Source of the DNA: Carnegiea gigantea | Taxonomy: Eukaryota > Streptophyta > Magnoliopsida > Caryophyllales > Cactaceae | NCBI GenBank assembly: GCA_029747015.1 | Contig: JAKOGI010001553.1 | Coordinates: 147,501-211,500, forward strand | Reading direction: 5' to 3' | Length of the DNA: 64,000 nucleotides | Part shown: piece after piece, positions 26,101 to 35,632 of the stretch | Layout of the letters: the number at the start of each line of letters is the position of its first letter | How positions within the stretch are numbered: the stretch's first letter is position 1 | The notes under the pieces: generated by a model | Databases searched by the model: none | What the model saw: the letters and a program-made list of their open reading frames with translations, nothing else | Told to the model about the DNA's origin: nothing | Translations under genes and position numbers: made by a program

Positions 26101-26479
26101 TTTAGGTGAAATATTTTCATTTCTGAGGAATGTCTTACTCTTCCTATATTCATAACCGATCTTCTTATTATTATTATTATTATCACATTGTTACTATATT
26201 TGTTCGTTTATTATTATTACTATTACTTTACAAATTAGCGCTTTCATAATTAGGCCTTTTTTTTTTGCGGCGTTCAGACGTTTATTAGCACTTGAATGAG
26301 TTATTTAGTAGTATTATGAGGTCCATTTCGAGGCCACGTTGTCGTTTCAACCTACGATGCGCACAAAAATATATATATACACATAAAGTGCTAAATTGAA
26401 CTACGGCACCCAACTTAATTAATTTGTAATTCGAATAATTTAAAATAATTAACATGAGTCTTAGGTTCGGGCCATTACA
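23169..26479. mobile_element. Large solo LTR (about 3.3 kb)
   Basis: Begins TGTAACCCCCC and ends GGGCCATTACA, so the ends form a short TGTAA/TTACA inverted repeat with canonical TG...CA. The 5 bp before it (TGATT, 23164-23168) are repeated exactly after it (26480-26484), as expected for an LTR retrotransposon target duplication. No second LTR, primer site or pol sequence lies inside, so this is best read as a solo LTR left by recombination of a Gypsy-like element with very long LTRs. The interior is AT-rich with TTATTATTATTG tracts (about 24370-24550, 26165-26230), plus a GC-rich island and a gene-like fragment listed separately. The family is not identified. Confidence 0.75.
25078..25414 (-). 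pseudogene. Unidentified broken gene fragment inside the solo LTR
   Basis: On the minus strand an ATG at 25412-25414 opens MVSANDPVESLLSSLQVIKD and then AFSPLESGIKK. The frame stops near 25314, but a one-base shift there continues without a stop into KDFEFPWLSTKSGSDNAELL and later ISALKKKNSPLNGERKKRV, ending at 25078. The codon use looks like real protein. With the GC-rich leader at 25640-25830 upstream on the same strand, it resembles a captured first exon of a host gene. I do not recognise the protein family. Found only by joining the two frames by eye. Confidence 0.45.
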
Positions 26480-26484
26480 TGATT

Positions 26485-27769
26485 ATTATTGTTTCTTTTT
26501 GGTTGAAAAGGAGTTAAGTCAGTAACTTAAGTGAGGCCAAGGCCTGTAGCGTCTGGGTGCTGCAATGGGAGCTAGGACTTGCCCTGCTTGACCTTTGCTA
26601 CTACTAGTGAAGAAGATAAGTGTTGGTTGGACAATGCTTGCTTAATACTTGTTATTGTTAATTAAAAATATAGTATGAATGCTATCTATTATATATTGTG
26701 TGCAACTGTTTGTTTGTTTGTTTTTGGGGGGGGGGGGGGATGTAGATTTTCCACTGCACAAGTGGTAGCTCACCCCCTCTCTTTCTCTTTTTTTTTTTCA
26801 GGTCTAAATTTCTTTTTGAAAGACGTATACAAGCTCTCAATTCATGAGTTAAATAGTGTATCATAGTTAATTTGTACACTCCTTTCAGCATATGTAGGTC
26901 TAACACTTGAGTTTATGTATTATATGTCCACTAGCTATTGCCCTGAATGGCCATGTGAGCTAACTATCTGACGTCATCTTTTGGAGAATAGAGTTGAATT
27001 GTATCCGAATGTAAATCCAAAGTTCCAGATCTGTGATCTGTTGAGCTCTATCTTTCATCTCTTTCTTTTAATTAATTTCACAGCTTGCGCACTCCCAATG
27101 TGCGACATGTAGAGTTGGTTTCTCTGATGTGTAGCTATTGAGTTCAATTAGAATTGCCTTTGTAATTATTTAGTTTATTTGTCTATTTAATCAAAGGTGT
27201 CTGCATAAGGCTATAGACTAGAGGTTATGGTTAATTTTTAGGCGAAACTCTATCCACTTCGTTCCAAAATTTAAGAAATTACTAAAACCTCTAACTCTAA
27301 TGGTGGGGTGGCTACAAGAATTGGAAGAAAAAGAGGTGCAAAATGCATATAAGTAAGATAAATAAGTGCGGACTAGCTAGCTCAACTAGAAAAATGTTCG
27401 AAAGTTGTCAGAGATTTAGGTTTGAATCTCACCTACATCGACTTTTGCGTCTCTCCTTAAAATAAAATAAATAAAGGATGCCAAGCAGAATTCGAACTCA
27501 AGAATCCAGACAACTTCCACGAAGCACACACGAGCTCTGCATCAATGATAGTTGGGGCCAAGAAATTTCAGTGTCAAGTTCTACGAATTTTCCAGAGTGT
27601 CTGAATGTAAATTTCCATGCACTTCTGTAATTGTGGGTCACTGCAAAGTCCAAAGGGAGAATATGAGTTTACATTTTACAGTCAAACTACGAGTTAAAAG
27701 GCCAAGAAAGCATATCCATACGCTAAACACGTTCATCTTTCGCACCAAACGCATGGGAGAAGAATACAA
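26485..27769. other. Spacer upstream of NLR relic 2
   Basis: No gene seen. It contains a T5G14 tract at 26721-26739 and the SINE-like sequence at 27367-27475. Similarity with the upstream flank of relic 1 starts at about 27702. Confidence 0.5.
27367..27475 (+). mobile_element. tRNA-derived SINE-like sequence
   Basis: An A-box-like TAGCTAGCTCAACTAGA (27374-27390) is followed about 30 bp later by a B-box-like GGTTTGAATCTC (27419-27430), the internal Pol III promoter layout of tRNA-derived SINEs. It ends in an A-rich tail (AAAATAAAATAAATAAA). A similar ATAAATAA word lies before it (27357-27366) and may be the target duplication. It does not fold as a functional tRNA. Confidence 0.45.
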
Positions 27770-28001
27770 ATGGCTGAATCCACTGTTTCTGATATGGTGG
27801 GGAGACTGTTGGAATTCGTAGGCCAATGTGTTAGTAGAACAATTGCTTCCTACTTCGGTGGGAGAGAGAAGCTGGACTAGCTTAAAGAGAAGATGGAGAT
27901 GATCAAAGCTCGACTTTCTAATGCACAAAAGCTACAAGAAGGCGAGGAGGAAGGCATGACCAAGGTGCTAAAAAGAAGGCTTGGGCGTGCGACGGACTGG
28001 T
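27770..28001 (+). pseudogene. NLR Rx_N coiled-coil fragment, relic 2
   Basis: Starts MAESTVSDMVGRLLEFVGQC and continues TIASYFGGREKLD, then an in-frame TAG where relic 1 has Glu, then LKEKMEMIKARLSNAQKLQ. It is clearly paralogous to relic 1, including about 70 bp of shared 5' flank. Similarity stops at about 28001 (GACGGACTGG), where unrelated sequence begins. The stop and the truncation make it a pseudogene. Confidence 0.75.
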
Positions 28002-28307
28002 TTGTTGCCGAAATAGTGTAGTTAGAAGACAATATTCAATTGAATATAATTCGATATTAAAGAGAAGTACGGAAAGGAGGTCAAAACCCTCCATTATGGA
28101 GGTATAAACTACGGACGACACGACGAGCAAAATCTACTATTAAAATTGGTGAGTACAAAAGGGATACAAAATGTGTTTTAACACTCCCTAACAACCCCCA
28201 AACACCCTCAAATAGGATAAGCGATCAAGCCACTAATTTTTGGTACACTTAAATATTGTATAAAAATATGATGCACATCCTATGGCTTATTTTTGCTATA
28301 TCACTCA
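28002..28307. other. Unresolved sequence between relic 2 and TR-GAG element
   Basis: About 300 bp with no coding capacity (TTTGTTGCCGAAATAGTGTA onward), including the inverted repeat AAACCCTCCATTATGGAGG. It may be an LTR end of the decayed Copia element whose pol lies at 33030-33577, since the TR-GAG element inserted between them. I could not prove this. Confidence 0.35.
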
Positions 28308-28312
28308 CCACT

Positions 28313-29442
28313 TGATGTATCCTCAAGGGGCAACCAAGAGGATAGGAAAGGGGATGGAGTGAATGCAATGGAAGGTAATAACAAGGCAACTTTGAATCCA
28401 CAAACTCACCTTGATTTGGAGATGATAGAACGGAACTAACACCGACCTTGGATACAGAATCACCACCAAGGTTTGATGTTAGGGCCCTTAACAACTCCTT
28501 GGATACAGAAACACCACCAAAGAGAGGTTAAGACTCTTGCTAGGTCACCACCCTACCCGGCCAAAGATAGAGATAAGCTAGAAGAGAGTTTTGAGAGTTC
28601 AAAGGAGCTAAGGCTCAACTTCATTCAAATGCATCAACTTGTTAAACATACAAGGCAGCAAGGGAGGTTTTATAATCCTCCTAAACACAAGCATTCAACT
28701 TACAAAGTCAAATTAGAAGCTAAACTAGGCTAAAACCCGAAAACCAAAACAACACCAAAAACGGTTAGATTAAACCGTAGCTCGACAACACTTAATTGTT
28801 GATCTTGAGGCTGAGTTGTCGACTTGGGAGGCTTGGGAGGACATAATCAGCTTCAAGGCATTTAATCATGACCTTTGCAAGTGGATTAAACCTTGATAAG
28901 AGCAAAAGCACCTCAAAAAGAACAACATGCAGCTGGCTGTCTTTACCCGGGTAAAGGGAGTTTCTTCCCTTAATTTGCTGGTTAATAGCTCCTTAGGTGT
29001 GTAATTTGGCTGAGGTTTTTTATGGCCACTTGATAATATTATTAATGCACTTTCAAGCCATAAAAGTTTCAGTCCAAATGGAGGAGCTTTGGTCGTCCAA
29101 ACAGACCCATTTCCAGAACTGGGCAAAACTGAAACAGTTTTGAGCACTTGACTTCAACAGCTGATTTGAGGTAGCAAATGACCTCCAAATGACTTGCAAT
29201 CGGTCTTATTGGAAAGAAAACATCTTAAACTTAAAGTTAGGCCTCCTGCATCCCAGTCATATCCATCGGAAGGTCACGTAATAATGTGTGCAAAACCGGG
29301 CTTGTTCACGGACTGAAAACAGGATGAAGGCTGAAAATGACTAAGGCAAACTAGGCATGTCTTTGGCACTTTAGCCATTGAATCTGATTGTTTTGGAGCA
29401 CCTTGAGGGTAGGTATTCATGGTCAGGGATGGATCTCCATCA
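28313..29442 (-). repeat. TR-GAG 3' LTR
   Basis: 1130 bp; starts TGATGTATCCTCAAGGGG on the plus strand and ends GGATCTCCATCA. Short open frames in it are duplicated in the other LTR and are not genes. Confidence 0.95.
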
Positions 29443-29675
29443 TCCTCCCCTTGTTGAGGAGAATTTGCCCTCAAATTGTCCTTGAACTCATGGTGTGAGA
29501 CCTTTAGAAGTAGCTCTTTAGTGGTGAGGAGTAAGCCCGAATGCTCTTGGTTCCTTTGGGGCTTAATTTTGTGGAGTTGGGATGGGCTTAGGGGGGCAAG
29601 GGTGATCTTCTTTCCATCCTTTGGAAAGGTATAAGTATTCAAATAGCCATCATGCATCACCTTTCGGTCAAACAA

Positions 29676-31292
29676 CTATGGCCTTCCCAACAAAAGATGA
29701 CATGCATCCATGGGGATGATGTCGCACCACAACTCATCTTGGTAACTTTTACCAATGGAAAATGAAATCAAGCACCTCGAATTTACTTGCAATCCTTTAC
29801 CTTGATTGAGCCATTGGATGTTGTAAGGATGGGGGTGAGCCGAGGCTTGGAGGTTGAGTTTCTCCACCATGCTAAGTGAGGCCACGTTCGCACAACTACC
29901 ACCATCAATAATCACGGAGCACACTTGGCCATGGACCGTGCATCTTGTGTGAAATAGGTCTTCCCTTTGGTCCTCCTTGTCTCCTTTATGGCTACTCAAG
30001 GCTCTCCTTAACACAAGTAACTCTCCTTCGTCCGCTTCCTCCACGACCTCCTCCATGAAATACACCTCCTTGTCCTCCTCCTCCTTTTCCTCCTTAGTCT
30101 CTTCCCATTCGGCCAAGGAGATGACTCTCCTATTTGGACATTCCGAGGCTATGTGGCCTAGACCTTGACACTTAAAACATCTTTTTGTGTTCAAGGTTGT
30201 GGGTTTTGGACGGTTTGGAAGGGTTAGGCTCTTTTGAGGAGCTTGGTTCTTTTGTGTGGCGGAAGGGGTTGGAACCGTGGGTTTAGAAGGTGGGGAAGAG
30301 CTCCCCTTGTTGAAGGGTTGGCTCTCGGGAAAGGGTTTGAGGGGTTCTCTTTTGAGGAGCTTGGATTTTCTTTGTTGCTCCACTTTATGGGCTAAGACAC
30401 ACACTTCATCAAAGGTAGTATATTGTTGCAATTCTACCACATGGGCATACCTAGGATCTAACCCACCCAAATATCTCACTATGGTTTGCTCTTCGGGCTC
30501 TCTCAAGTCACACTTGATTAACAACTTCTCAAACTCCCTAGTATACTCCTCAACACTCAAGTTCCCTTGGGTAAGATTGTGAAGTTGGGAGTAGTTGTCT
30601 TGTAGGTAAGATGGGGGTAAGAAACGGGCTTTGAGTTTGGCTTTCATCTTCTCCCATGTTCGAATCTTTCCCTTCCCTTGCCTAACTCTCTTTGCACAAA
30701 GGTTGGACCACCAAAGAGAAGCGTATTTACGAAGTTTAAGGGCCACAAGTTTTACCTTATTTCCCTCGGATATCTCCTTGTAGTCGAAGATCCTCTCGAC
30801 AGTTTGCAACCATTCTAGGAACTCATTGGGGTCTAACTTCCCTTCAAACTCCGGAATTTCCACGCGGATGTCTCCTTGGTGAGAGGTTGTTCGCCTTCCT
30901 CTTCTTGATCTTCCGTAAGCCTCCTCTTCACTTGATGAACTCAAGGGTGGGGCCTCTCTTACTTCCGGCTCGGAGTCGGAGGAGTTAGAAGATTGGGAAC
31001 TTCTAATCTCCTTGCGCTTTTGTGTCAAGGAGTCTCCAAGTTGTCGCCTCAAATACTCGTTCTGACCTTTGATCTCCTCATTTTGAAGCCTTAAGGCCTC
31101 ATAATTTCTCATGAGAGCCTCAAACTTTTCCTCCATGGTCATGCTAGTAGTGCTCACGTTGAAACCAGGAGGAACCTCACGGCTGGGATGCGGCACGGGC
31201 GTGCGGTGAGGCACGGTGTGACCGTGCTCTGGCTCTGGACGGGGGTGAAATTGAGATGTTGCTGGAATAGGGGTGGCACGGTCGTGCGACAT
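29676..31292 (-). CDS. Gypsy-type GAG protein with zinc knuckle and truncated protease
   Basis: 538 codons. After a low-complexity Pro/His-rich front comes a coiled coil (about 60-95: EEKFEALMRNYEALRLQNEE), an acidic Ser-rich linker, the Retrotrans_gag domain (about 140-310: IPEFEGKLDPNEFLEWL, LWWSNL, FLPPSYLQDNYSQLHNL), a CCHC knuckle CFKCQGLGHIASEC at about 371-384 and a retropepsin-like region with IIDGGSCANVAS at about 455 and CHLLLGRP at the end. The frame stops at TAG (29676-29678), exactly where relatives have Trp in the GRPW motif; codons then continue in the same frame for about 75 residues (LFDRKVMHDGYLNTY...) almost to the LTR. This is a G-to-A nonsense change on the coding strand or a natural end of GAG. 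The protein would form virus-like particles; it has no polymerase. Confidence 0.88.
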   Translation of the reverse strand: MSHDRATPIPATSQFHPRPEPEHGHTVPHRTPVPHPSREVPPGFNVSTTSMTMEEKFEALMRNYEALRLQNEEIKGQNEYLRRQLGDSLTQKRKEIRSSQSSNSSDSEPEVREAPPLSSSSEEEAYGRSRRGRRTTSHQGDIRVEIPEFEGKLDPNEFLEWLQTVERIFDYKEISEGNKVKLVALKLRKYASLWWSNLCAKRVRQGKGKIRTWEKMKAKLKARFLPPSYLQDNYSQLHNLTQGNLSVEEYTREFEKLLIKCDLREPEEQTIVRYLGGLDPRYAHVVELQQYTTFDEVCVLAHKVEQQRKSKLLKREPLKPFPESQPFNKGSSSPPSKPTVPTPSATQKNQAPQKSLTLPNRPKPTTLNTKRCFKCQGLGHIASECPNRRVISLAEWEETKEEKEEEDKEVYFMEEVVEEADEGELLVLRRALSSHKGDKEDQREDLFHTRCTVHGQVCSVIIDGGSCANVASLSMVEKLNLQASAHPHPYNIQWLNQGKGLQVNSRCLISFSIGKSYQDELWCDIIPMDACHLLLGRP

Positions 31293-31440
31293 GGCACGGT
31301 GTGGGCGTGCTGAAGTACTGGCTTGTGGGTGAAAAGCAAGTGTAGCTGGATTGTGAAGGTGGCACGGTCGTGCTCTTTGGCACGGGCTGACCGTGCCGCT
31401 TTTCTGGGCAGTGGGAAACCGTGGAGCACGGTTTGGTGTT
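31177..31440 (-). repeat. Palindromic GCACGGTCGTGC-like repeats in the TR-GAG leader
   Basis: Between the primer site and the GAG domain, near-palindromic words recur: GGCACGGGCGTGC, GGCACGGTGTGACCGTGC, GGCACGGTCGTGC (twice), GGCACGGTGTGGGCGTGC and GGCACGGGCTGACCGTGCC. Each can fold as a short GC-rich hairpin, in a region whose three frames are all low-complexity. Confidence 0.7.
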
Positions 31441-31510
31441 TTTGAGGGGGAATGTGTTTGGGGTGTTTGGAAGGATGTTGGGCAATAAGCTTAGGCCTAG
31501 GGAAGCTTTA

Positions 31511-31522
31511 GCTCTGATACCA
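31511..31522 (-). promoter_or_regulatory. TR-GAG primer-binding site (tRNA-iMet)
   Basis: TGGTATCAGAGC on the minus strand, four bases inside the 5' LTR; the same primer class as the Copia element. Confidence 0.9.
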
Positions 31523-31526
31523 AATA

Positions 31527-32656
31527 TGATGTATCCTCAAGGGGCAACCAAGAGGATAGGAAAGGGGATGGAGTGAATGCAATGGAAGGTAATAACAAGG
31601 CAACTTTGAATCCACAAACTCACCTTGATTTGGAGATGATAGAACGGAACTAACACCGACCTTGGATACAGAATCACCACCAAGGTTTGATGTTAGGGCC
31701 CTTAACAACTCCTTGGATACAGAAACACCACCAAAGAGAGGTTAAGACTCTTGCTAGGTCACCACCCTACCCGGCCAAAGATAGAGATAAGCTAGAAGAG
31801 AGTTTTGAGAGTTCAAAGGAGCTAAGGCTCAACTTCATTCAAATGCATCAACTTGTGAACATACAAGGCAGCAAGGGAGGTTTTATAATCCTCCTAAACA
31901 CAAGCATTCAGCTTACAAAGTCAAATTAGAAGCTAAACTAGGCTAAAACCCGAAAACCAAAACAACACCAAAAACGGTTAGATTAAACCGTAGCTCGACA
32001 ACACTTAATTGTTGATCTTGAGGCTGAGTTGTCGACTTGGGAGGCTTGGGAGGACATAATCAGCTTCAAGGCATTTAATCATGACCTTTGCAAGTGGATT
32101 AAACCTTGATAAGAGCAAAAGCACCTCAAAAAGAACAACATGAAGCTGGCTGTCTTTACCCGGGTAAAAGGGAGTTTCTTCCCTTAATTTGCTGGTTAAT
32201 AGCTCCTTAGGTGTGTAATTTGGCTGAGGTTTTTTATGGCCACTTGATAATATTATTAATGCACTTTCAAGCCATAAAAGTTTCAGTCCAAATGGAGGAG
32301 CTTTGGTCGTCCAAACATACCCATTTCCAGAACCGGGCAAAACTGAAACAGTTTTGAGCACTTGACTTCAACAGCTGATTTGAGGTAGCAAATGACCTCC
32401 AAATGACTTGCAATCGGTCTTATTGGAAAGAACACATCTTAAACTTAAAGTTAGGCCTCCTGCATCCCAGTCATATCCATCGGAAGGTCACGTAATAATG
32501 TGTGCAAAACCGGGCTTGTGCACGGACTGAAAACAGGATGAAGGCTGAAAATGACTAAGGCAAACTAGGCATGTCTTTGGCACTTTAGCCATTGAATCTG
32601 ATTGTTTTGGAGCACCTTGAGGGTAGGTATTCATGGTCATGGATGGATCTCCATCA
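31527..32656 (-). repeat. TR-GAG 5' LTR
   Basis: 1130 bp, nearly identical to 28313-29442; followed by the second CCACT target copy. Confidence 0.95.
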
Positions 32657-33029
32657 CCACTGTCGAGACCACCCAATTTATAGAAAAGGGAATGAGAGCT
32701 TGAATGAATCATAGAGACTTCAAAAGCCTCCTCCACCAGCTTATACATAGTACAAGAAGTATCAAAAGTCTTGATTTATCTTCTTTCATTTGCTACTTGA
32801 GTATAAAAAATTAACTTTTGATGCCCACTAAGTTTAGCCAACAAATGATGATGTTTTTATAGTCATGACATATTAAATGCATTAAGAAATTTTAACCCAT
32901 TTAAGCATGTGCTAATGGATTTCGGCAAACACTAGTTGAATAATTTGGGCCACCTTTACAAATCTTCATCTTGGCTAAAATTCCTTGAGAGTGTCTAGTG
33001 GATTAAGAAATGCTCCATAGTCAACAAAT

Positions 33030-33577
33030 ATGGCTTATGAAGAATGAATGCCAACTAAGTCCAAGCAATGCTTGAACTTGACAGTGGGAACTGGTTTTGT
33101 TAACATACCTGTGGGATTATGTGTTATAGCAATTTTTCTTATAGCGACTTTGTTGTTTGCTACAATATTTCAAACAAAATGACGTCTCATGTTAATATGC
33201 TTGGTCCATCCATGATACATTTGATTTTTTTGTCAAATGAATAGCACTCGGTCTATCACACAATACTGGAGTGACATTTTGTATAAGACCAAGATCACTA
33301 ACCAATCCTCTACTCCTCTTAGCCAAATTGCTTTTTTTTACTCCTTTTGTGAATAAAGTATATTATGCCTCGGTAGTAGACAAAGCTACAATCGACTTTA
33401 AACTAACTTTGCAGCTAACAGTAGAATCGCACAAGATGAATATATAACCTGATAAAGACATCCATTTGTCAAGGTCACCTGCATAATTAGAATCAACATA
33501 GCCAATTACATTGATATGTGTCACCTGTTCTTGCCAAATACTAAGCCAATATCCACAGTTCCTTTCAAACAACAAAA
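33030..33577 (-). pseudogene. Decayed Copia RNase H / C-terminal pol fragment
   Basis: Minus-strand translation shows GYVDSNYAGDLDKWMSLSGY, then VALSTTEA, and in shifted frames LGLIQNVTPVLCD and SAIHLTK, all hallmarks of the Copia RNase H end. It has several stops and frameshifts and no intact LTR. It is unrelated at the family level to the young Copia at 17.5-22.6 kb. The 32662-33030 stretch beyond it (minus-strand 3' side) is probably its non-coding end or LTR. Confidence 0.8.
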
Positions 33578-33580
33578 TAT

Positions 33581-33616
33581 CGCCATTATTAAACTGCTAA
33601 AACAAAGACTTGCTCG
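33581..33616 (+). pseudogene. NLR relic 3, left part before hAT-like insertion
   Basis: ATTATTAAACTGCTAAAACA followed by AAGACTTGC aligns with the relic 1 stretch ATTAAAGTGCTCAAAAAAGG. It is the 5' side of the fragment that resumes at 35633. Short, so moderate confidence. Confidence 0.5.
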
Positions 33617-35632
33617 TAGACCTGGCAAATGGGTCATTCGGTTCGGGTGCGGGTCATGTCTTAGTTCGATTCGGGTCACTTTCAGGTCAACTACGTTCGG
33701 GTCGGGTTCGGGTTTGGGTCACTTTCAGGTCAATCATGTTCGGATTGGGTTGGGTTGGGTTCGGGTCACTAACAGGTATCACATTCAGGTTGGTACGTGT
33801 TCGGTTCGGGTGGAATTGGGGTCGCGTCTGTTTCAGGTTGTCTATAGTAGCTCGATTCTGTTCAATGTTTGGGTCAATATTGGGTTAAGTGTAAATCGGA
33901 TCCGATATAAATCAAGCAAGGTTAATTTCGAATCATTATATATTTTTAATGTAGTCATCTTTACCCTTAAATTGTATTTAAAGATAAAAATTGTTAATTA
34001 GACAAACCCATTTTATTCTATATTCCTCTTTTAATTCATACGTTAATAATTAATTGATTATACATCTGTATTTTATATTTAAAACACTTCTTTTTACTTG
34101 TATTGTATTTTTTTGTGTGTGTGCGCGTATACACGCACACACACACATATATATATACAAAATATGTATATATATGTATATATATAATTAATGAAAATTT
34201 ATACAGGGTTAGTTGTGAATTCACTAAGAAAGTTAGTAAATTACAAATACAAGTATACAACCTATCCCTAACTATCAAATGCGCCGTGTAATTATCCAAA
34301 CGATTATGTATCGTTAAGCCAACTTTCAAGTGTCTCAATTAAGTTCATGCGATGACAAAATAAATGAATCAACCTAAAACAAATCATTTGTCAATGGTCT
34401 CATTTGTGAGGACTAATACCAAAATATACCTTGAAAAATGAAAAAAAGGAAAGAAAATAACGATATTTTATTTAGACCCCGGTGTTGGTTCATAACTTCA
34501 CATTTGTCATATTTGGAGTTGGTAAATAGAAATAGGTTGGTTGAAGTTGACATTTTCAGTAATCGAGTCAATGTTATTTGATAGCTCCTTAAATGATCAT
34601 ACATTCAAAATTCAAATATTTGTCTTTGTGAGATTAACAACTTGATTTGCATTTGCTCAATGAGTCAAAACTAAAAAGAACCATCAATGTATGAGTATGT
34701 ATCAATTAGTATTACATTTATGTGATTGTGAATGCTCGTTATCGAAACTCGAGACTCAGAATTTAATTGTCTAAAATTTAAATGAGTCATATTATTATGA
34801 GATCATATGCAAATATACATTCTTGAATATGATTATGTAGAATTAAACATGTTATGAAGATGATTTAGAATCGTAGATCAGTAATATAGAATTTTTGAAA
34901 ATAATCACAGAATGATATTATAAATTTATAATCATAGCGTGCATTGAATTAAGTAATTAAATAAATCAAATAGTAAAATATGATTGTTAGATCTTAATAA
35001 GTTTAATAAATTGTTAATTTATCTTTTCTTAATTCCTATTGTGATAAAATATTTTGTCTCTTATATTTTTACTACATATCTTATCAAATTAAAAACTTAA
35101 AACTATCAACTATTTTATTTTTCCCTCTTAAATTTTTAATTGATTTTATTTGTAAAATTCCCTCTTAAGTTGTTTTCCTTTTCCCACCTAAACTCAACTA
35201 ATTGAGTTTGAAAATTTCAAAATTCCCCCCCAAATGAGAAAAGACTAAAACTCAAAAAGAAAAAAGTTACTTCAGGTTATATTTGGGCCGAGTATATTTG
35301 GGTTTGGGTTTTACTCGGGTAAAATTGAGTCAGCTAAGAAACAGATAGGTTTTAAATCGGGTACGGTTCGGTTTGGGTTTGGGTTGGGGTTGCCCTTTTT
35401 TGGTTCACTTCGGGTCAGACCACTATGGATCGGGTTTGAATTGGGTCAGGTCATTTCGGGTGTGGGTTATTTCAGTTCATGCTATAATTCGAGTTTCGTG
35501 CAGTTATAGATCGGTTTACTTTGGGTGGATCCAAATCGGTTCATCCTATTTCGGGTGTCAGTCTAGGTATGGATCCCGGTCATTTGGTTCAGGTTTTGGG
35601 CCTCGGGCCTCGGGTCAGTTTTACCAGGTCTA
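33617..35632. mobile_element. Non-autonomous hAT-like DNA transposon
   Basis: 2016 bp with inverted ends: TAGACCTGGCAAA at the left, TTTACCAGGTCTA at the right (12 of 13 match). Eight bases on each side agree at six positions (CTTGCTCG at 33609-33616, TTTGCACG at 35633-35640), consistent with an aged 8-bp target duplication of hAT type. Both ends carry arrays of TTCGGGT-like words (33640-33850 and 35285-35630). The middle is AT-rich with no transposase. The NLR relic reads through across it, which supports the boundaries. The superfamily rests on duplication length only. Confidence 0.65.

Larger units (their letters stand above)
28313..32656 (-). mobile_element. Short GAG-only LTR retrotransposon (TR-GAG type)
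   Basis: A 4344-bp element with two LTRs of 1130 bp (28313-29442 and 31527-32656), each TG...CA, flanked by the 5-bp duplication CCACT (28308-28312, 32657-32661). I count about eight substitutions and two 1-bp indels between the LTRs. It runs on the minus strand: primer site TGGTATCAGAGC (31511-31522) lies four bases inside the right LTR, and the purine tract AAGGGGAGGA (29443-29452) abuts the left LTR. The interior is only 2084 bp and encodes GAG, a zinc knuckle and the start of a Gypsy-type protease; reverse transcriptase, RNase H and integrase are absent. This is the layout described for TR-GAG non-autonomous elements, which need enzymes from a Gypsy partner. Confidence 0.92.

Noticed and set aside
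27367..27475. A functional tRNA gene
   Set aside because: A- and B-box-like words are present but no cloverleaf with an acceptor stem can be paired.
28249..32748. Paired short frames repeated in both halves
   Set aside because: They are the same LTR sequence read twice, not duplicated genes.
33516..34001. Arg/Gly/Ser-rich open frames over the GGGT arrays
   Set aside because: Artefact of the CGGGT-type repeat inside the hAT-like element; no conserved motif and no start context.
33640..35630. Telomere-like GGGT repeats
   Set aside because: Irregular TTCGGGT words, not the plant telomere heptamer TTTAGGG, and bounded by transposon ends.
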